The notes: generated from the letters alone by a model not told the origin. Counted from the stretch's first letter, positions 52,109 through 62,487 are shown. The stretch is 64,000 bases of DNA from an uncultured Alphaproteobacteria bacterium (GCA_902826335.1 CADEEL010000009.1:32977-96976); one strand, 5' to 3'. A program made the numbers and translations.

Positions 52109-52563
52109 TTGGCCAAATCGAGGCAGCGCACGCAATGGACGCGCCGCTTTTGGCCCGACTCCATGCATTGGGGTTTGAAACACCCTGGGCCGTAGACGAA
52201 TTTGAAACGCTGCTGAAGGCGCCGGGCGTCTTTGGGTTCGTCGCGCACGCGCCGGACCAGTGCGGCTTTGTCCTTGCGCGTGTCGCCGCCGACGAGGCGG
52301 AAATTCTTACGCTTGTTGTCACGCCTGAGGCGCGCCGTCGCGGTGTGGCGCGCGCGCTGTTGGCGCACGCAATGGCGGCGGCGCACGCCTTTGGCGCGCG
52401 CACGCTTCTTCTCGAAGTCGCCGAATCGAATAGCGCGGCGCGTGGTCTTTACGACTCCTGTGGATTTGCCGAGGTCGCGCGTCGTCCAGCCTACTATGAG
52501 GAGGCTCGCGGCGCGGGCGATGCGCTCGTTATGAGTCGTCCGCTCGCCGACCCATCATTCTAG
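52105..52563 (+). CDS. rimI: GNAT acetyltransferase, probable RimI
   Basis: A 152-residue N-acetyltransferase. The acetyl-CoA loop is VTPEARRRGVARALLAHAM (R-R-G-V-A), preceded by AEILTLVV and followed by LLLEVAESNSAARGLYDSCG, which is the RimI/NAT pattern. RimI acetylates the N-terminus of ribosomal protein S18 in E. coli; some relatives act more widely. The tsaB-rimI overlap is common in bacteria and supports the name. Confidence 0.88.
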   Translation: MIGQIEAAHAMDAPLLARLHALGFETPWAVDEFETLLKAPGVFGFVAHAPDQCGFVLARVAADEAEILTLVVTPEARRRGVARALLAHAMAAAHAFGARTLLLEVAESNSAARGLYDSCGFAEVARRPAYYEEARGAGDALVMSRPLADPSF

Positions 52564-52604
52564 ACAGGCGCGGGCCGCGCGCGTATGTCCGCCCCGAGGC
52601 GCGA

Positions 52605-53036
52605 ATGGACCGAATAGAAAAACTCTGCGTTGCGAAGGGCATGCGCATGACCGAACAGCGCAAGGTCATTGCGCGCGTCTTATCGACGTCCAAAGACCAT
52701 CCCGACGTTGAGGAATTGCACCGGCGCGCCGTCGCGGTGGATCCCAACATATCAATCGCGACCGTCTATCGCACCGTGCGCCTGTTCGAGGAATCCGGTA
52801 TCCTCGAGCGGCACGATTTCCGGGATGGGCGCTCCCGCTACGAGGAAACGCCCGAAACGCATCACGACCACCTGATCGATATGAAGTCCGGCAAGGTCGT
52901 GGAATTCATGGACCCGGATATCGAGCGCCTGCAGAAAATCATCGCCGAGCGCCTCGGCTATCGCCTCGTGGATCATCGTCTGGAGCTGTACGGGATGCCC
53001 TTGGATGAGCCCCTCGCCAAACGCGGAAAGTCCTGA
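52605..53036 (+). CDS. fur: Fur family iron-responsive regulator
   Basis: A 143-residue metalloregulator. The winged helix (1-80) has MTEQRKVIARVL, HPDVEELHRRAVAVDPNISI and ATVYRTVRLFEESGI. The metal-binding region starts HHDHLIDMKSGKVVEF. There is no CxxC zinc site, which is normal for many alphaproteobacterial Fur/Mur proteins. Mur (manganese) activity is possible; the absence of the Irr heme motif argues against Irr. It is 41 bases after rimI. Confidence 0.9.
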   Translation: MDRIEKLCVAKGMRMTEQRKVIARVLSTSKDHPDVEELHRRAVAVDPNISIATVYRTVRLFEESGILERHDFRDGRSRYEETPETHHDHLIDMKSGKVVEFMDPDIERLQKIIAERLGYRLVDHRLELYGMPLDEPLAKRGKS

Positions 53037-53113
53037 CGAGCCTTGGCCGCGCGCCCTGTCCGCGATAGGAGGGGCCGGCGCTGGGTTTGAGGGCGCGCTT
53101 GAATTCCAGGGCG

Positions 53114-54478
53114 ATGGCGGAAAAAAGTGAGGCAAGCGGTCGTGACGCGGGTGTGAAGCGTGTTCACATCGAGACCTATGGCTGCCAGATGAACGTGTAC
53201 GATTCCGAGCGCATGCGGGACGTATTGGCGCCGCTGGGCTACGCGCCCGCCGCCTCCGCCCAAGAGGCGGACCTCGTCATCCTCAACACCTGCCACATTC
53301 GCGAGAAGGCGACTGAGAAAGTCTACTCGGAAATCGGCCGATTGCGTGTCCTGAAGGAGGAGCGCAGACGGCGCGGCGATGATTTGACAATCGCCGTCGC
53401 GGGCTGTGTCGCCCAGGCTGAAGGGGAGGAGATCGCCAGGCGCGCGCCCAGCGTCGATCTCGTCGTTGGGCCGCAATCCTATCACAAGCTGCCGGAGCTG
53501 ATCGCCCGCGCGGCGCGCGCGCGCGGCGCCGCCCTGGAGACGAACTTTACGCCCGAAGAGAAATTTGACTCTTTGCCGGCGCGTGCGCCGCACGGTGTGT
53601 CCGCGTTCGTCTCTGTTCAGGAGGGGTGCGACAAGTTCTGCACGTTTTGCGTCGTACCTTATACGCGCGGCGCCGAATATTCGCGGCCCTGCGCGGAGGT
53701 GCTCGCTGAAGTCCGCGCGCTCGCCTCTCAAGGCGTGCGCGAGATCGTTTTTATCGGCCAGAACGTCAACGCCTATCACGGCGCCGCGTCGCTCGCCGAA
53801 CTCATCGCGCGCGCTGCGGATATCGATGGCGTCAAGCGCATCCGTTATACGACAAGCCATCCCCTTGAAATGGATGACGCGCTGATCGAGCTTCATGGGC
53901 GCGAGCCGAAACTGATGCCGTTCCTGCATCTGCCCGTGCAGTCCGGGTCCTCGCGCATCCTGAAGGCGATGAATCGCCGCCACACGGCGGAAGATTATCT
54001 GCGCATCGTCGCGCGATTGCGCGCGGCGCGGCCTGATCTCGCCTTGTCGTCGGATTTCATCGTGGGCTTTCCAGGTGAGCGTGAAAGCGATTTTGAGGAG
54101 ACCTTGGCGCTCGCACGGGAGGTCACGTTTGCTTCGGCCTACTCATTCAAATTTTCGCGCCGCCCAGGCACGCCGGCTGGCGCTATGCAAGGGCAGGTGG
54201 CCGAGGACGTGAAGGCTGAGCGCCTCGCGCGTCTGCAAGCCCTTCTGAACGTTCAGCAAGCGGCGTTCAACGCTGCGCAAGTGAACGAAACGCTTGAAAT
54301 TCTTGTCGCCCAGCCTGGGCGCAAGCCTGGGCAAGTTCAGGGCCGCAGCCCTTATCTTCAGGCCGTGCACTTCGCGGGTGATCGCGCGCTCATCGGCGAA
54401 TGCGTGCGTGTACGGATCGAGCGCGCGAGTCAAAATAGCTTGTCGGGCGTGCTGGCCGATTCCATGGCGCCCGCATGA
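53114..54478 (+). CDS. miaB: tRNA-2-methylthio-N6-dimethylallyladenosine synthase
   Basis: A radical-SAM methylthiotransferase modifying A37 of tRNAs reading UNN codons. The N-terminal domain supplies three cysteines for the second cluster ([20 protein letters not shown] and VAGCVAQAE). The radical SAM motif is [22 protein letters not shown] domain forms the last 65 residues. ATG 53114 gives 454 residues, normal for MiaB. Its stop overlaps the phoH-like start (ATGA). Confidence 0.95.
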   Translation: MAEKSEASGRDAGVKRVHIETYGCQMNVYDSERMRDVLAPLGYAPAASAQEADLVILNTCHIREKATEKVYSEIGRLRVLKEERRRRGDDLTIAVAGCVAQAEGEEIARRAPSVDLVVGPQSYHKLPELIARAARARGAALETNFTPEEKFDSLPARAPHGVSAFVSVQEGCDKFCTFCVVPYTRGAEYSRPCAEVLAEVRALASQGVREIVFIGQNVNAYHGAASLAELIARAADIDGVKRIRYTTSHPLEMDDALIELHGREPKLMPFLHLPVQSGSSRILKAMNRRHTAEDYLRIVARLRAARPDLALSSDFIVGFPGERESDFEETLALAREVTFASAYSFKFSRRPGTPAGAMQGQVAEDVKAERLARLQALLNVQQAAFNAAQVNETLEILVAQPGRKPGQVQGRSPYLQAVHFAGDRALIGECVRVRIERASQNSLSGVLADSMAPA

Positions 54479-55509
54479 GCGGCGAGCGCGCGCGTCCGGG
54501 CGGATTGTCCCACACCATCCAGTTTGAAAGCACGGATGTGGCGCAGGCGGTTTGCGGGCCGCTGCATCGGCATCTGGCGCTCATTCAAGAGGCGTTTCGC
54601 GATCGCGCGGCGGCGCGTGGCCAGCCGCTCTATGGCGTTGAGATCGACGCGAGCGGCGATGGCGTTGTGCTGCGCGCCGCCGAGGGCGGCGAGGAGGATT
54701 TGAAGCGCGCTGGGCGGATTATCGAAACGCTCATTCAGCAAGTGCGCCTCAAGCGGCGCGTGCGCGAAGGCGAAGTGCTCGCCGCGATCGCTTTTTCCAG
54801 CGCGGCGACGGGGGACGGGCCCGCCGCGCCGCTGCCGCACTTGGGCGGCCTCACCATCCGCACCCCGCGCCAGCTTCACTATGTCGAGGCGCTGCGCGAT
54901 GAGCGGCTTGATCTCATTTTCGGCGTCGGGCCGGCGGGCACGGGCAAGACGTTTTTGGCCGTCGCCGCCGCCGTCGAGGCGCTGCGCCAGGAGCGCGTTG
55001 ATCGCATTATCGTGACCCGCCCGGCTGTCGAGGCTGGCGAAAAGCTCGGTTATCTCCCCGGAGATCTCGCCGAAAAGGTCGATCCCTATTTGCAGCCGAT
55101 CTGGGATGCGTTTCGCAGCCAGCTTGGCGAAACGGATTTGCGCAATCGGCGTGAGCGCCGCCAGATCGAGGTGGCGCCCGTTGCGTTCATGCGCGGGCGC
55201 ACGCTGTCCAGCGCATTCGTCATTTTCGACGAGGCGCAGAACGCCACGATCTTGCAGATGAAAATGGTGCTTACACGTCTCGGTGAGGGCTCGCGTATGG
55301 TGGTGACGGGCGATCCTTCGCAATCGGATTTGCCGCGTTCGGATCAATCCGGTCTCGCCCACGCCCTGCGCATTCTCGACGGCCTGCCCGGGGTGGAGAC
55401 GATCCAATTCGCTGTCCAGGATGTCGTTCGCCATCGCTTGGTCGCCCGCATCATCGATGCGTACGATGCCGAGGAGGCGCGCACGCGCCAGGCGCGCGAT
55501 GCGCCTTGA
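54475..55509 (+). CDS. PhoH family ATPase (YbeZ type)
   Basis: A 344-residue P-loop protein with Walker [20 protein letters not shown] and Walker [20 protein letters not shown], plus [15 protein letters not shown] sensor region. The N-terminal 100 residues resemble the KH-like domain of YbeZ. It lies in the conserved miaB-phoH-ybeY-corC-lnt order, which links it to ribosome maturation with YbeY. It overlaps miaB by 4 bases and ybeY by 11 bases. Confidence 0.92.
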   Translation: MSGERARPGGLSHTIQFESTDVAQAVCGPLHRHLALIQEAFRDRAAARGQPLYGVEIDASGDGVVLRAAEGGEEDLKRAGRIIETLIQQVRLKRRVREGEVLAAIAFSSAATGDGPAAPLPHLGGLTIRTPRQLHYVEALRDERLDLIFGVGPAGTGKTFLAVAAAVEALRQERVDRIIVTRPAVEAGEKLGYLPGDLAEKVDPYLQPIWDAFRSQLGETDLRNRRERRQIEVAPVAFMRGRTLSSAFVIFDEAQNATILQMKMVLTRLGEGSRMVVTGDPSQSDLPRSDQSGLAHALRILDGLPGVETIQFAVQDVVRHRLVARIIDAYDAEEARTRQARDAP

Positions 55510-55939
55510 CCTGCTGGTTGAGGACGAACGCTGGTGCGCGGCGTTGGCTATGCCGCCGCTGCGATTCGCGCGGCGCGCGCTGAAAGCCGCGTGCGAGGCC
55601 GAGGCGCGCGATGCGGCTGTGTCTGTGCTGATGGCCGATGACGCGCGCCTGCGGGCGCTCAACAAGTCCTTTCGCGGCAAGGACAGCGCGACCAATGTTC
55701 TGGCCTTTCCCGCGCCCGCCAGCGCCGTCTTGGGAGATATAGCGCTGGCCTACGAGACGGTGGCTGGCGAGGCCGTCGCGCAAGGCAAACCCTTCCCGGC
55801 CCACGCCGCCCATCTTCTGGTGCATGGATTTCTTCACCTTTTGGGGTATGATCACGTCGAAGCGCGCGCCGCCGCGCGCATGGAGGCGCGCGAGCGCGTC
55901 ATACTTGAAAACCTTGGCTGGCCCGATCCCTATGCATGA
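55499..55939 (+). CDS. ybeY: Endoribonuclease YbeY
   Basis: A zinc-dependent single-strand RNase used in 16S rRNA 3' maturation and ribosome quality control. The HGFLHLLGYDH segment contains the three zinc-binding histidines (H3xH5xH). LNKSFRGKDSATNVLAFP is the other family motif. ATG 55499 lies inside the end of the phoH-like gene and gives 146 residues. Confidence 0.94.
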   Translation: MRLDLLVEDERWCAALAMPPLRFARRALKAACEAEARDAAVSVLMADDARLRALNKSFRGKDSATNVLAFPAPASAVLGDIALAYETVAGEAVAQGKPFPAHAAHLLVHGFLHLLGYDHVEARAAARMEARERVILENLGWPDPYA

Positions 55940-55996
55940 TGGCCCAACGTGCGATGGCCCTTTGCGTGACGGCAGGCGTGTGACATCCCCCGCGCC

Positions 55997-56896
55997 ATGA
56001 CCGATTCGCATTACGCGAGTGTCGCCTCAAATCGACCGCGCTCTGGATTTTGGCGCCGGCTCGCGCGCTATTTGAAACGCAATGGCAGCGCCGCCGAGGA
56101 TGTGGAGGCCATCCTTGTGGAGCGCCAGGAGCGCGGCGGCGAAATGGAAACCGCGCAAAAGGATTTGATCCTCAAGGCGGCGTGGTTTGATCGCTTGCGC
56201 GTTGCGGACGTTATGCGTCCGCGCGCCGATATTGTCGCGGTCGAGGCGTCCGCGACGCTCGCCGAGGCGGCGGCGATTTTCTCGGAAAGCCAACACTCTC
56301 GTTTGCCGATCTATCGGGAGTCCTTGGATGACCCGATGGGCTTCGTTCACGTGCGCGATGTCATGGCCGCGCTCGCGCCGGATGGGCACGGCGAAAGCCG
56401 GGCGACGTTTGCCGATAAGCTCCTCCCGCGCATCAAGCGCGACATTCTCTTCGTTCCGCAATCGATGAAGCTATCGACGTTGTTTCTCAAGATGCAGTCC
56501 AGCCGGATTCATCTCGCGCTCGTCGTTGATGAATACGGCGGTACGGACGGCCTCGTGTCCATGGAGGATTTGGTCGAGCAAATCGTCGGTGAGATCGAGG
56601 ACGAACACGACACCGACGGCGCGTTGGTGCAGGTGAAGGCGGGTGTGGTGGAGGCCGACGGCCGCGCCGAGATGGAGGAATTGGAGCGCGCCGTCGGCGC
56701 CAGTCTGGCGCTGCCCGATCATGACGATGAATTCGATACGTGCGCGGGCCTCGCCATGGCCCTGGCGGGCCGCGTCGCGCAGCGCGGCGAGATATTGCAG
56801 CATCCGGCCGGGTTTGAATTGGAGGTCATGGACGCCGATCCCCGCCGTGTGAAGCGTCTGCGTATCAAGCGCACGGCGGCGCCGCCGGAAGCTTGA
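55997..56896 (+). CDS. CorC-like CBS-domain protein (hemolysin family, soluble)
   Basis: A 299-residue protein without membrane helices. After a basic N-terminus it has DLILKAAWFDRLRVADVMRP and two CBS modules (about 60-190, with SRLPIYRES and LALVVDEYGGTDGLVSMEDL). A CorC_HlyC domain (about 205-295) follows. Homologues assist Mg/Co efflux. It is 57 bases after ybeY, and lnt follows after 31 bases, as in many proteobacteria. Confidence 0.9.
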   Translation: MTDSHYASVASNRPRSGFWRRLARYLKRNGSAAEDVEAILVERQERGGEMETAQKDLILKAAWFDRLRVADVMRPRADIVAVEASATLAEAAAIFSESQHSRLPIYRESLDDPMGFVHVRDVMAALAPDGHGESRATFADKLLPRIKRDILFVPQSMKLSTLFLKMQSSRIHLALVVDEYGGTDGLVSMEDLVEQIVGEIEDEHDTDGALVQVKAGVVEADGRAEMEELERAVGASLALPDHDDEFDTCAGLAMALAGRVAQRGEILQHPAGFELEVMDADPRRVKRLRIKRTAAPPEA

Positions 56897-56927
56897 CCTG
56901 GCGCCGGCGCTCTGGCTCGAAGACGCC

Positions 56928-58520
56928 ATGAAAGTGGTGAGCGCCTGGATTGCGGCGCAGAGCGGCTGGCGCGCCGCGCTGCTTTGTTTCGCCGCGGGCG
57001 CGTTCGCGGCGCTGGCGCATGCTCCGTTTCACATCGTACCGGCCTTCATCGTCGCCATTGTCGTCTTCGTGTGGCAGCTTGACGGCGCGGCCGCCGCGCC
57101 CCGCCCGCGCCGGGCGGCCGCCATGCGGGCTTGGTGCTTCGCAAGCGGCCAGTTTCTACCCGGCCTTTACTGGGTGGGCGCGGCCTTCAATGTGGATTCT
57201 TCCACCTATGGCCCGCTCTGGGGCGTGCCGGCGACGCTGGCCTTGGCGCTGGGACTGGCGCTGTTTTGGGCGCTGGCCGCCGCTCTGGCCATCGGCTTTT
57301 GGCGCTCAGGCTGGCGCCGCGTCGCCTGGTTCGCGTTGGTTTTCGGCGCCGCCGAATATGCGCGTGGAACCTGGTTCACGGGCTTTCCTTGGAATCTCCC
57401 CGCCTACATTTGGCCAGCCGGTGAGCCGATCTCCCAATTCGCGGCGATTGGCGGCGCTTATGGTTTAAGTCTGCTGACGCTCGCGCTGGCGGCCGCGCCA
57501 GCGACCCTCTCGGATCGCGCGTCCAGCGCGTTCGCGCGCCTGGCGCCGGTCCTGGTCACGGCGCTCGCTTTCGGCCTCGTCTGGGGCGCCGGCGTTCACA
57601 ATTTGGCGCGCGCGCCCGCGCCCGATCCAGCCGCGCCGATCATCCGCGTCGCGGATGCGGGCGTCTCTCAGCGCGATAAGTGGGAGCGCCGCCCCGATCA
57701 GGAATGGCGTATGCTCGCGCGCTACATCGCCGTCAGCGGAGATGCGGCGGAAAGCCAAGCCGCCGTGCTGATCTGGCCGGAAGGCGCGCTGCCCGCCGTC
57801 AACACATTCTTGTTGGAAGATCCCGCGCTCCAGAACGCCATTGGCCGCTTCCTTGGCGATCGCGCTTTGGTGCTCGGCTTTTCGCGTCGCGAAGCCGCGC
57901 CGGGCGGCGCGGTGCATTACTTCAATTCCGCGGGGATCATTGATGGCGTCGCCGGGCGCGCCAGAGTCGCCCAAATCTACGACAAGCATCATTTGGTTCC
58001 GTTCGGCGAATACATCCCGTTCTGGTCCATGTTCAGTGGTCTGAACATCGCGCCGTTGCAGCAGATCGGCGCCGGCTTCACGCCCGGCGCGCCGCCGTCC
58101 CGGGTCATCATCCCAGAGGCGCCGCCCGCCATTATCCTCATTTGTTACGAGGCGATTTTTCCGGGCATGACTCCGCGCGGCGCGGATCGTCCAGGTTGGA
58201 TCATCAATGTGACCAACGACGCCTGGTACGGACGGGGCACGGGCCCCTGGCAGCACTTCAATCAGGCGCGCTACCGCGCCATAGAGGAGGGCTTGCCCTT
58301 GGCGCGCGCGGCCTCTGGCGGCGTGTCGGCGATCGTCGACCCGTTTGGTCGCGCGATCGTATCGACTGGGCTTGAGGGCGGCGCGGCCGAGACCCGCTTG
58401 CCAACCGCGCTGTCCCCGACGATTTATGCACGCTGGGGCCAGTTCATTGTGCCCCTCCTGTTCGGACTGTTATTGATATTGTCGCTGGCGCCTAGGCGGG
58501 CGCGGCCACGGGGCGAGTGA
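56928..58520 (+). CDS. lnt: Apolipoprotein N-acyltransferase
   Basis: It adds the third acyl chain to bacterial lipoproteins. Six to seven N-terminal membrane segments (1-215) precede a nitrilase-like periplasmic domain. The catalytic triad is visible as Glu in VLIWPEGALPAV, Lys in AQIYDKHHLVPFGEY and Cys in ILICYEAIFPGM. VTNDAWYGRGTGPWQHF and a final membrane helix complete the fold. Substrates in this window include the two FKBP lipoproteins and YnbE. Confidence 0.95.
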   Translation: MKVVSAWIAAQSGWRAALLCFAAGAFAALAHAPFHIVPAFIVAIVVFVWQLDGAAAAPRPRRAAAMRAWCFASGQFLPGLYWVGAAFNVDSSTYGPLWGVPATLALALGLALFWALAAALAIGFWRSGWRRVAWFALVFGAAEYARGTWFTGFPWNLPAYIWPAGEPISQFAAIGGAYGLSLLTLALAAAPATLSDRASSAFARLAPVLVTALAFGLVWGAGVHNLARAPAPDPAAPIIRVADAGVSQRDKWERRPDQEWRMLARYIAVSGDAAESQAAVLIWPEGALPAVNTFLLEDPALQNAIGRFLGDRALVLGFSRREAAPGGAVHYFNSAGIIDGVAGRARVAQIYDKHHLVPFGEYIPFWSMFSGLNIAPLQQIGAGFTPGAPPSRVIIPEAPPAIILICYEAIFPGMTPRGADRPGWIINVTNDAWYGRGTGPWQHFNQARYRAIEEGLPLARAASGGVSAIVDPFGRAIVSTGLEGGAAETRLPTALSPTIYARWGQFIVPLLFGLLLILSLAPRRARPRGE

Positions 58521-58522
58521 AG

Positions 58523-58939
58523 ATGTCGGATGAGCGCAGCGCCAACGCCGTCGATCGGCGCATCGGCCAAAAGGTCCGTGCACGGCGTTTGGAAATCACT
58601 ATGAGCCAGGAACGGCTCGCCGAATTGCTGGGCGTGACGTTTCAACAGGTGCAGAAGTACGAAAAGGGCGTCAATCGCATCGCGGCGAGCCGCCTGTTCG
58701 ACATTGCCCGCGCGCTTGACGTGCCGGTCGCCCAATTTTTCGAAGGTATCTCCGGCGCGCGCGGCGTCACCGAGGATGCGGGTGAATCCTTCCTCTACGA
58801 TACGCTCTCCACGCCGGAAGGCCTTCAGCTTGTGGCCATGTTCGCTTCCATCAAGAACCCGCGAATCCGCCGGCGCGTGCTCGATCTTGTCCGTGCGCTG
58901 ACGGATGAGGAGAAGAACGCCGCCGAGAAGGAGGGCTGA
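58523..58939 (+). CDS. XRE family transcriptional regulator
   Basis: A 138-residue regulator with an N-terminal helix-turn-helix (RIGQKVRARRLEITMSQERL, then LLGVTFQQVQKYEKGVNRIA). The C-terminal part (SFLYDTLSTPEGLQLVAMF) resembles small alphaproteobacterial XRE regulators found after lnt. ATG 58523 is used; a GTG at 58517 overlaps the lnt stop and would couple translation. Targets are unknown. The stop overlaps the next start. Confidence 0.88.
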   Translation: MSDERSANAVDRRIGQKVRARRLEITMSQERLAELLGVTFQQVQKYEKGVNRIAASRLFDIARALDVPVAQFFEGISGARGVTEDAGESFLYDTLSTPEGLQLVAMFASIKNPRIRRRVLDLVRALTDEEKNAAEKEG

Positions 58940-59613
58940 TGTCCCGCTCCCTGGGCCTCGACGAGGCGGTCGTCGCCTATCTCGCCGCGCACAATCGCCA
59001 GGAGCATCCCGAGCAGATGCGCTGCCGCGAAGAGACCGCGGCGCTTGGCGCTGTATCGCGCATGCAGATCAGCCCCGAGCAGGGCGCGATGATGGCGATG
59101 TTCGCGCGTCTGACGCACGCGAAGCGCGCCCTCGAAGTGGGCGTGTTCACCGGCTATTCGGCGCTGACCGTCGCCCTCGCGATGAAAGCTGAATTTGGCG
59201 CGGACGCTTATCTTCTGGCCTGCGATATCAGTGAGGAATGGACCGCGCGGGCCCGCGCCTATTGGCGCGCCGCTGATGTCGAAGACGTGATCGATTTGAA
59301 AGTGGCGCCGGCGATCGAGACGTTGGACCGGCGTCTGGCCGAAGGCGCGGCGGGCAGCTTCGATCTCGCCTTCATTGATGCGGACAAGACCGGCTATGAC
59401 GCCTATTACGAGCGCACACTCGCCCTGCTGCGCGTCGGCGGCGTCCTTCTCGTCGATAATATGTTATGGTCCGGGGCGGTGGCCGATCCCTCAAAGAACG
59501 ATCCAGATACGCTAGCTTTGCGTGCGCTCGCGGCGAAGGCGCGCGACGATGCACGCGTTCGCGCCACGCTGGTCGCCGTGGGCGATGGCGTGCTCGTCTG
59601 TGAGAAGCGCTGA
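58939..59613 (+). CDS. O-methyltransferase family 3 (catechol/CCoA type)
   Basis: A 224-residue SAM-dependent, metal-dependent O-methyltransferase. ALEVGVFTGYSALTVALAM is motif I, DLAFIDADKTGYDAYYE contributes the metal-binding Asp residues, and VLLVDNMLWSGAVADP carries Asp-Asn. The substrate is unknown; relatives methylate catechols, flavonoids or CoA esters. The ATG shares its first base with the regulator's stop. In related genomes metK often follows this regulator, so the gene occupies an unusual place. Confidence 0.87.
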   Translation: MSRSLGLDEAVVAYLAAHNRQEHPEQMRCREETAALGAVSRMQISPEQGAMMAMFARLTHAKRALEVGVFTGYSALTVALAMKAEFGADAYLLACDISEEWTARARAYWRAADVEDVIDLKVAPAIETLDRRLAEGAAGSFDLAFIDADKTGYDAYYERTLALLRVGGVLLVDNMLWSGAVADPSKNDPDTLALRALAAKARDDARVRATLVAVGDGVLVCEKR

Positions 59614-59659
59614 GCGCGTTGCGCCCGGGCCGAACCGGGGCTAGAAGCCGCGCCTTCTA

Positions 59660-59707
59660 GACTGCGTTCGGGAAAAGTGTGCAGCGGTTTTCCGAGAGAA
59701 CGCGGTC
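59660..59707. repeat. Palindromic repeat with GGAAAAGTG core, upstream of mdh
   Basis: GACTGCGTTC (59660-59669) pairs with GAACGCGGTC (59698-59707) apart from one wobble. Inside, GGAAAA (59671-59676) pairs with TTTTCC (59688-59693) around GTGTGCAGCGG. This is the short version of the repeat at 33800 and lacks the second internal hairpin. Confidence 0.82.
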
Positions 59708-59720
59708 CAACTTATTGGTT

Positions 59721-59771
59721 ATTGCGGTTTCCGGGCGGCCGATGGGTATTCACTCAGCCTGAAACCGCAAT
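59721..59771. repeat. 51-bp dyad repeat, copy upstream of mdh
   Basis: ATTGCGGTTTC (59721-59731) and GAAACCGCAAT (59761-59771) flank a 29-base spacer. It matches the copy upstream of tkt at 33896-33946 in 45 of 51 positions. It ends 20 bases before the mdh start codon and so probably lies in its 5' leader or promoter. Confidence 0.85.
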
Positions 59772-59773
59772 AA

Positions 59774-60754
<981 letters not shown>

Positions 60755-60850
60755 CGATCGATGTCTGCCGGCGGCCCGTCGCATGCGGCTTGCGGCATGC
60801 GCCCAAAACTTGATGTTGAACAGCGCAATGAATTTGACGGAGCCTTCATC

Positions 60851-61345
60851 ATGCGTCTGCTCGTCCCAATCCTGGCTTGTTTGGGATTTCTCGCATTCGC
60901 CGGTCCCGCCGCGATCGCCCAGCCCGCCGTCCAGACGCCGGCGACCATCGCCGACGCCGCCTGGCTGACGGGACGCTGGGTCGGGGAAGGGTTTGGCGGA
61001 CAGTTGGAGGAAGTCTGGTCCCCGCCCATCGGTCGGCAAATGATCGGTCACTTTCGGATGGTTCAGGATGGCCAGCCCGCTTTCTATGAACTGCTGCTGA
61101 TCGAGGAACATGAAGGTGGGTTGAGATACCGCGTAAAGCACTTCAATCCCGACTATGTGGGCTGGGAGGAGCGTGATCGCTGGCACGAATTCGGCTACGT
61201 TTCGCACGCCCCGAACGAGCTTCACTTCGATGGGCTGATCGTGCGGCGAATCGGGGAAGACATGTCCGATCACATCATTCGCGTGCGCGGCGCTGGCGGC
61301 GCCGAGCGAACGGAAACGCTTCACTACCGCCGAGCGCCATTTTGA
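60851..61345 (+). CDS. Exported DUF6265/DUF1579-like protein
   Basis: A 164-residue protein. ATG 60851 opens a signal peptide (RLLVPILACLGFLAFAGPAA); the frame is open further upstream but adds a polar leader. The mature part has DAAWLTGRWVGEGFGGQLEE and RQMIGHFRMVQDGQPAFYEL, a lipocalin-like beta-barrel pattern found in DUF6265. It ends in a THYRRAPF-type strand. Function unknown. The stop overlaps the first GNAT start. Confidence 0.75.
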   Translation: MRLLVPILACLGFLAFAGPAAIAQPAVQTPATIADAAWLTGRWVGEGFGGQLEEVWSPPIGRQMIGHFRMVQDGQPAFYELLLIEEHEGGLRYRVKHFNPDYVGWEERDRWHEFGYVSHAPNELHFDGLIVRRIGEDMSDHIIRVRGAGGAERTETLHYRRAPF

Positions 61346-61905
61346 GTTTCGGTCCCACCCTTGAAACCTCGCGTCTCATTCTGCGCCCACCGATTCAGGA
61401 TGATTTCGCAGCCTTCGCCGCCTTCGGCGCGGACGAAGAAGTGACACGTCACCTCGGCGGCGCCGCGTCGCCGCACGCATCGTGGCGCGCCATGGCGACG
61501 GTCGCTGGTTCATGGGCGCTGATGGGTTTCGGCATGTTCTCCGTCATTGAAAAGGCCAGCGGCGATTGGATCGGCCGCCTGGGCCCTTGGTTTCCTGGCG
61601 GGCCCGAAGGCGGCTGGCCGGGAACGGAAGTGGGCTGGGGGCTCGTGCGGGCCGCGCAAGGCAAGGGCTATGCGGTCGAGGGCGCGCGCGCCGCGATCGA
61701 TTGGGCCTTCGATCATCTTGGCTGGAGCGAAGTCATCCACTGCATCGCCAAGGCCAACACGCCCTCGATCGCCGTTGCGCGGCGGCTGGGCTCGTATGTG
61801 ATGCATGAGGACGTGATGTTGCCCGCGCCAATCGGCGTCGCTATCGACGTCTACGGCCAGGCCCGGGATGATTGGCGTGCGCGCGTATCTTCGCCGGCGC
61901 CTTGA
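61342..61905 (+). CDS. GNAT acetyltransferase, first of a tandem pair
   Basis: A 187-residue GNAT of the RimJ-like group that begins LETSRLILRPPIQDDFAAF. The acetyl-CoA region is WGLVRAAQGKGYAVEGARAA. The start codon is TTG at 61342, overlapping the upstream stop. The acceptor is unknown. It shares the segments DDFxxFAA, ASWRAMA, GMFxVxEKAS and GKGYAxExARAA with the next gene. Confidence 0.83.
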   Translation: MSFGPTLETSRLILRPPIQDDFAAFAAFGADEEVTRHLGGAASPHASWRAMATVAGSWALMGFGMFSVIEKASGDWIGRLGPWFPGGPEGGWPGTEVGWGLVRAAQGKGYAVEGARAAIDWAFDHLGWSEVIHCIAKANTPSIAVARRLGSYVMHEDVMLPAPIGVAIDVYGQARDDWRARVSSPAP

Positions 61906-61935
61906 GATTGGCGTGCGCCGCGCGATCATAAGGTG

Positions 61936-62487
61936 ATGATCGCCGCACCCAATCTGGAGACTCAACGCCTCATCCTGCGCGGATGGCGCGAAGACGATTT
62001 CGAGCCCTTCGCCGCCATGATGGCCGAGCCCGCCGTCGCCCGCTTCCTCACGGCCGATCAGCGCCCGGCCGACCGCGCCGCCTCATGGCGCGCCATGGCT
62101 GTGTTCGCGGGTCACTGGGCGTTGCTCGGGTGTGGCATGTTCGTGGTCGAGGAGAAGGCGAGCCGCGCCTTTGTCGGGCGTGTCGGCCCGTGGCGGCCCG
62201 AAGGCTGGCCCGGTTTTGAGATCGGTTGGGGCCTTCATCCGCAGTTTTGGGGCAAAGGGTACGCCACGGAAGCCGCCCGCGCTGCTGGCGATTGGGCGTT
62301 CGCGCATCTGCCGGAGCTGACCGAGGTGATCAGCCTCATTCATGTCGACAATCGCGCCTCTCAACGCGTTGCGGAAAAATTGGGCGAGACGCCCGGCGAA
62401 CGCACGCTGCACGCCGGCATGCCGCATGTGATCTGGCGTATTTCGCGGGCGCGCTGGGCGGCGCTCAAAACCAACCGGCCGTCCTGA
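61936..62487 (+). CDS. GNAT acetyltransferase, second of a tandem pair
   Basis: A 183-residue paralogue of the preceding gene, 30 bases downstream. It begins NLETQRLILRGWREDDFEPF and keeps WGLHPQFWGKGYATEAARAA as the acetyl-CoA loop. ATG 61936 is used although a GTG precedes it at 61933. The 3' end overlaps the convergent LytTR gene by 23 bases. Together the genes look like a local duplication that has diverged strongly in the acceptor-facing parts. Confidence 0.83.
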   Translation: MIAAPNLETQRLILRGWREDDFEPFAAMMAEPAVARFLTADQRPADRAASWRAMAVFAGHWALLGCGMFVVEEKASRAFVGRVGPWRPEGWPGFEIGWGLHPQFWGKGYATEAARAAGDWAFAHLPELTEVISLIHVDNRASQRVAEKLGETPGERTLHAGMPHVIWRISRARWAALKTNRPS

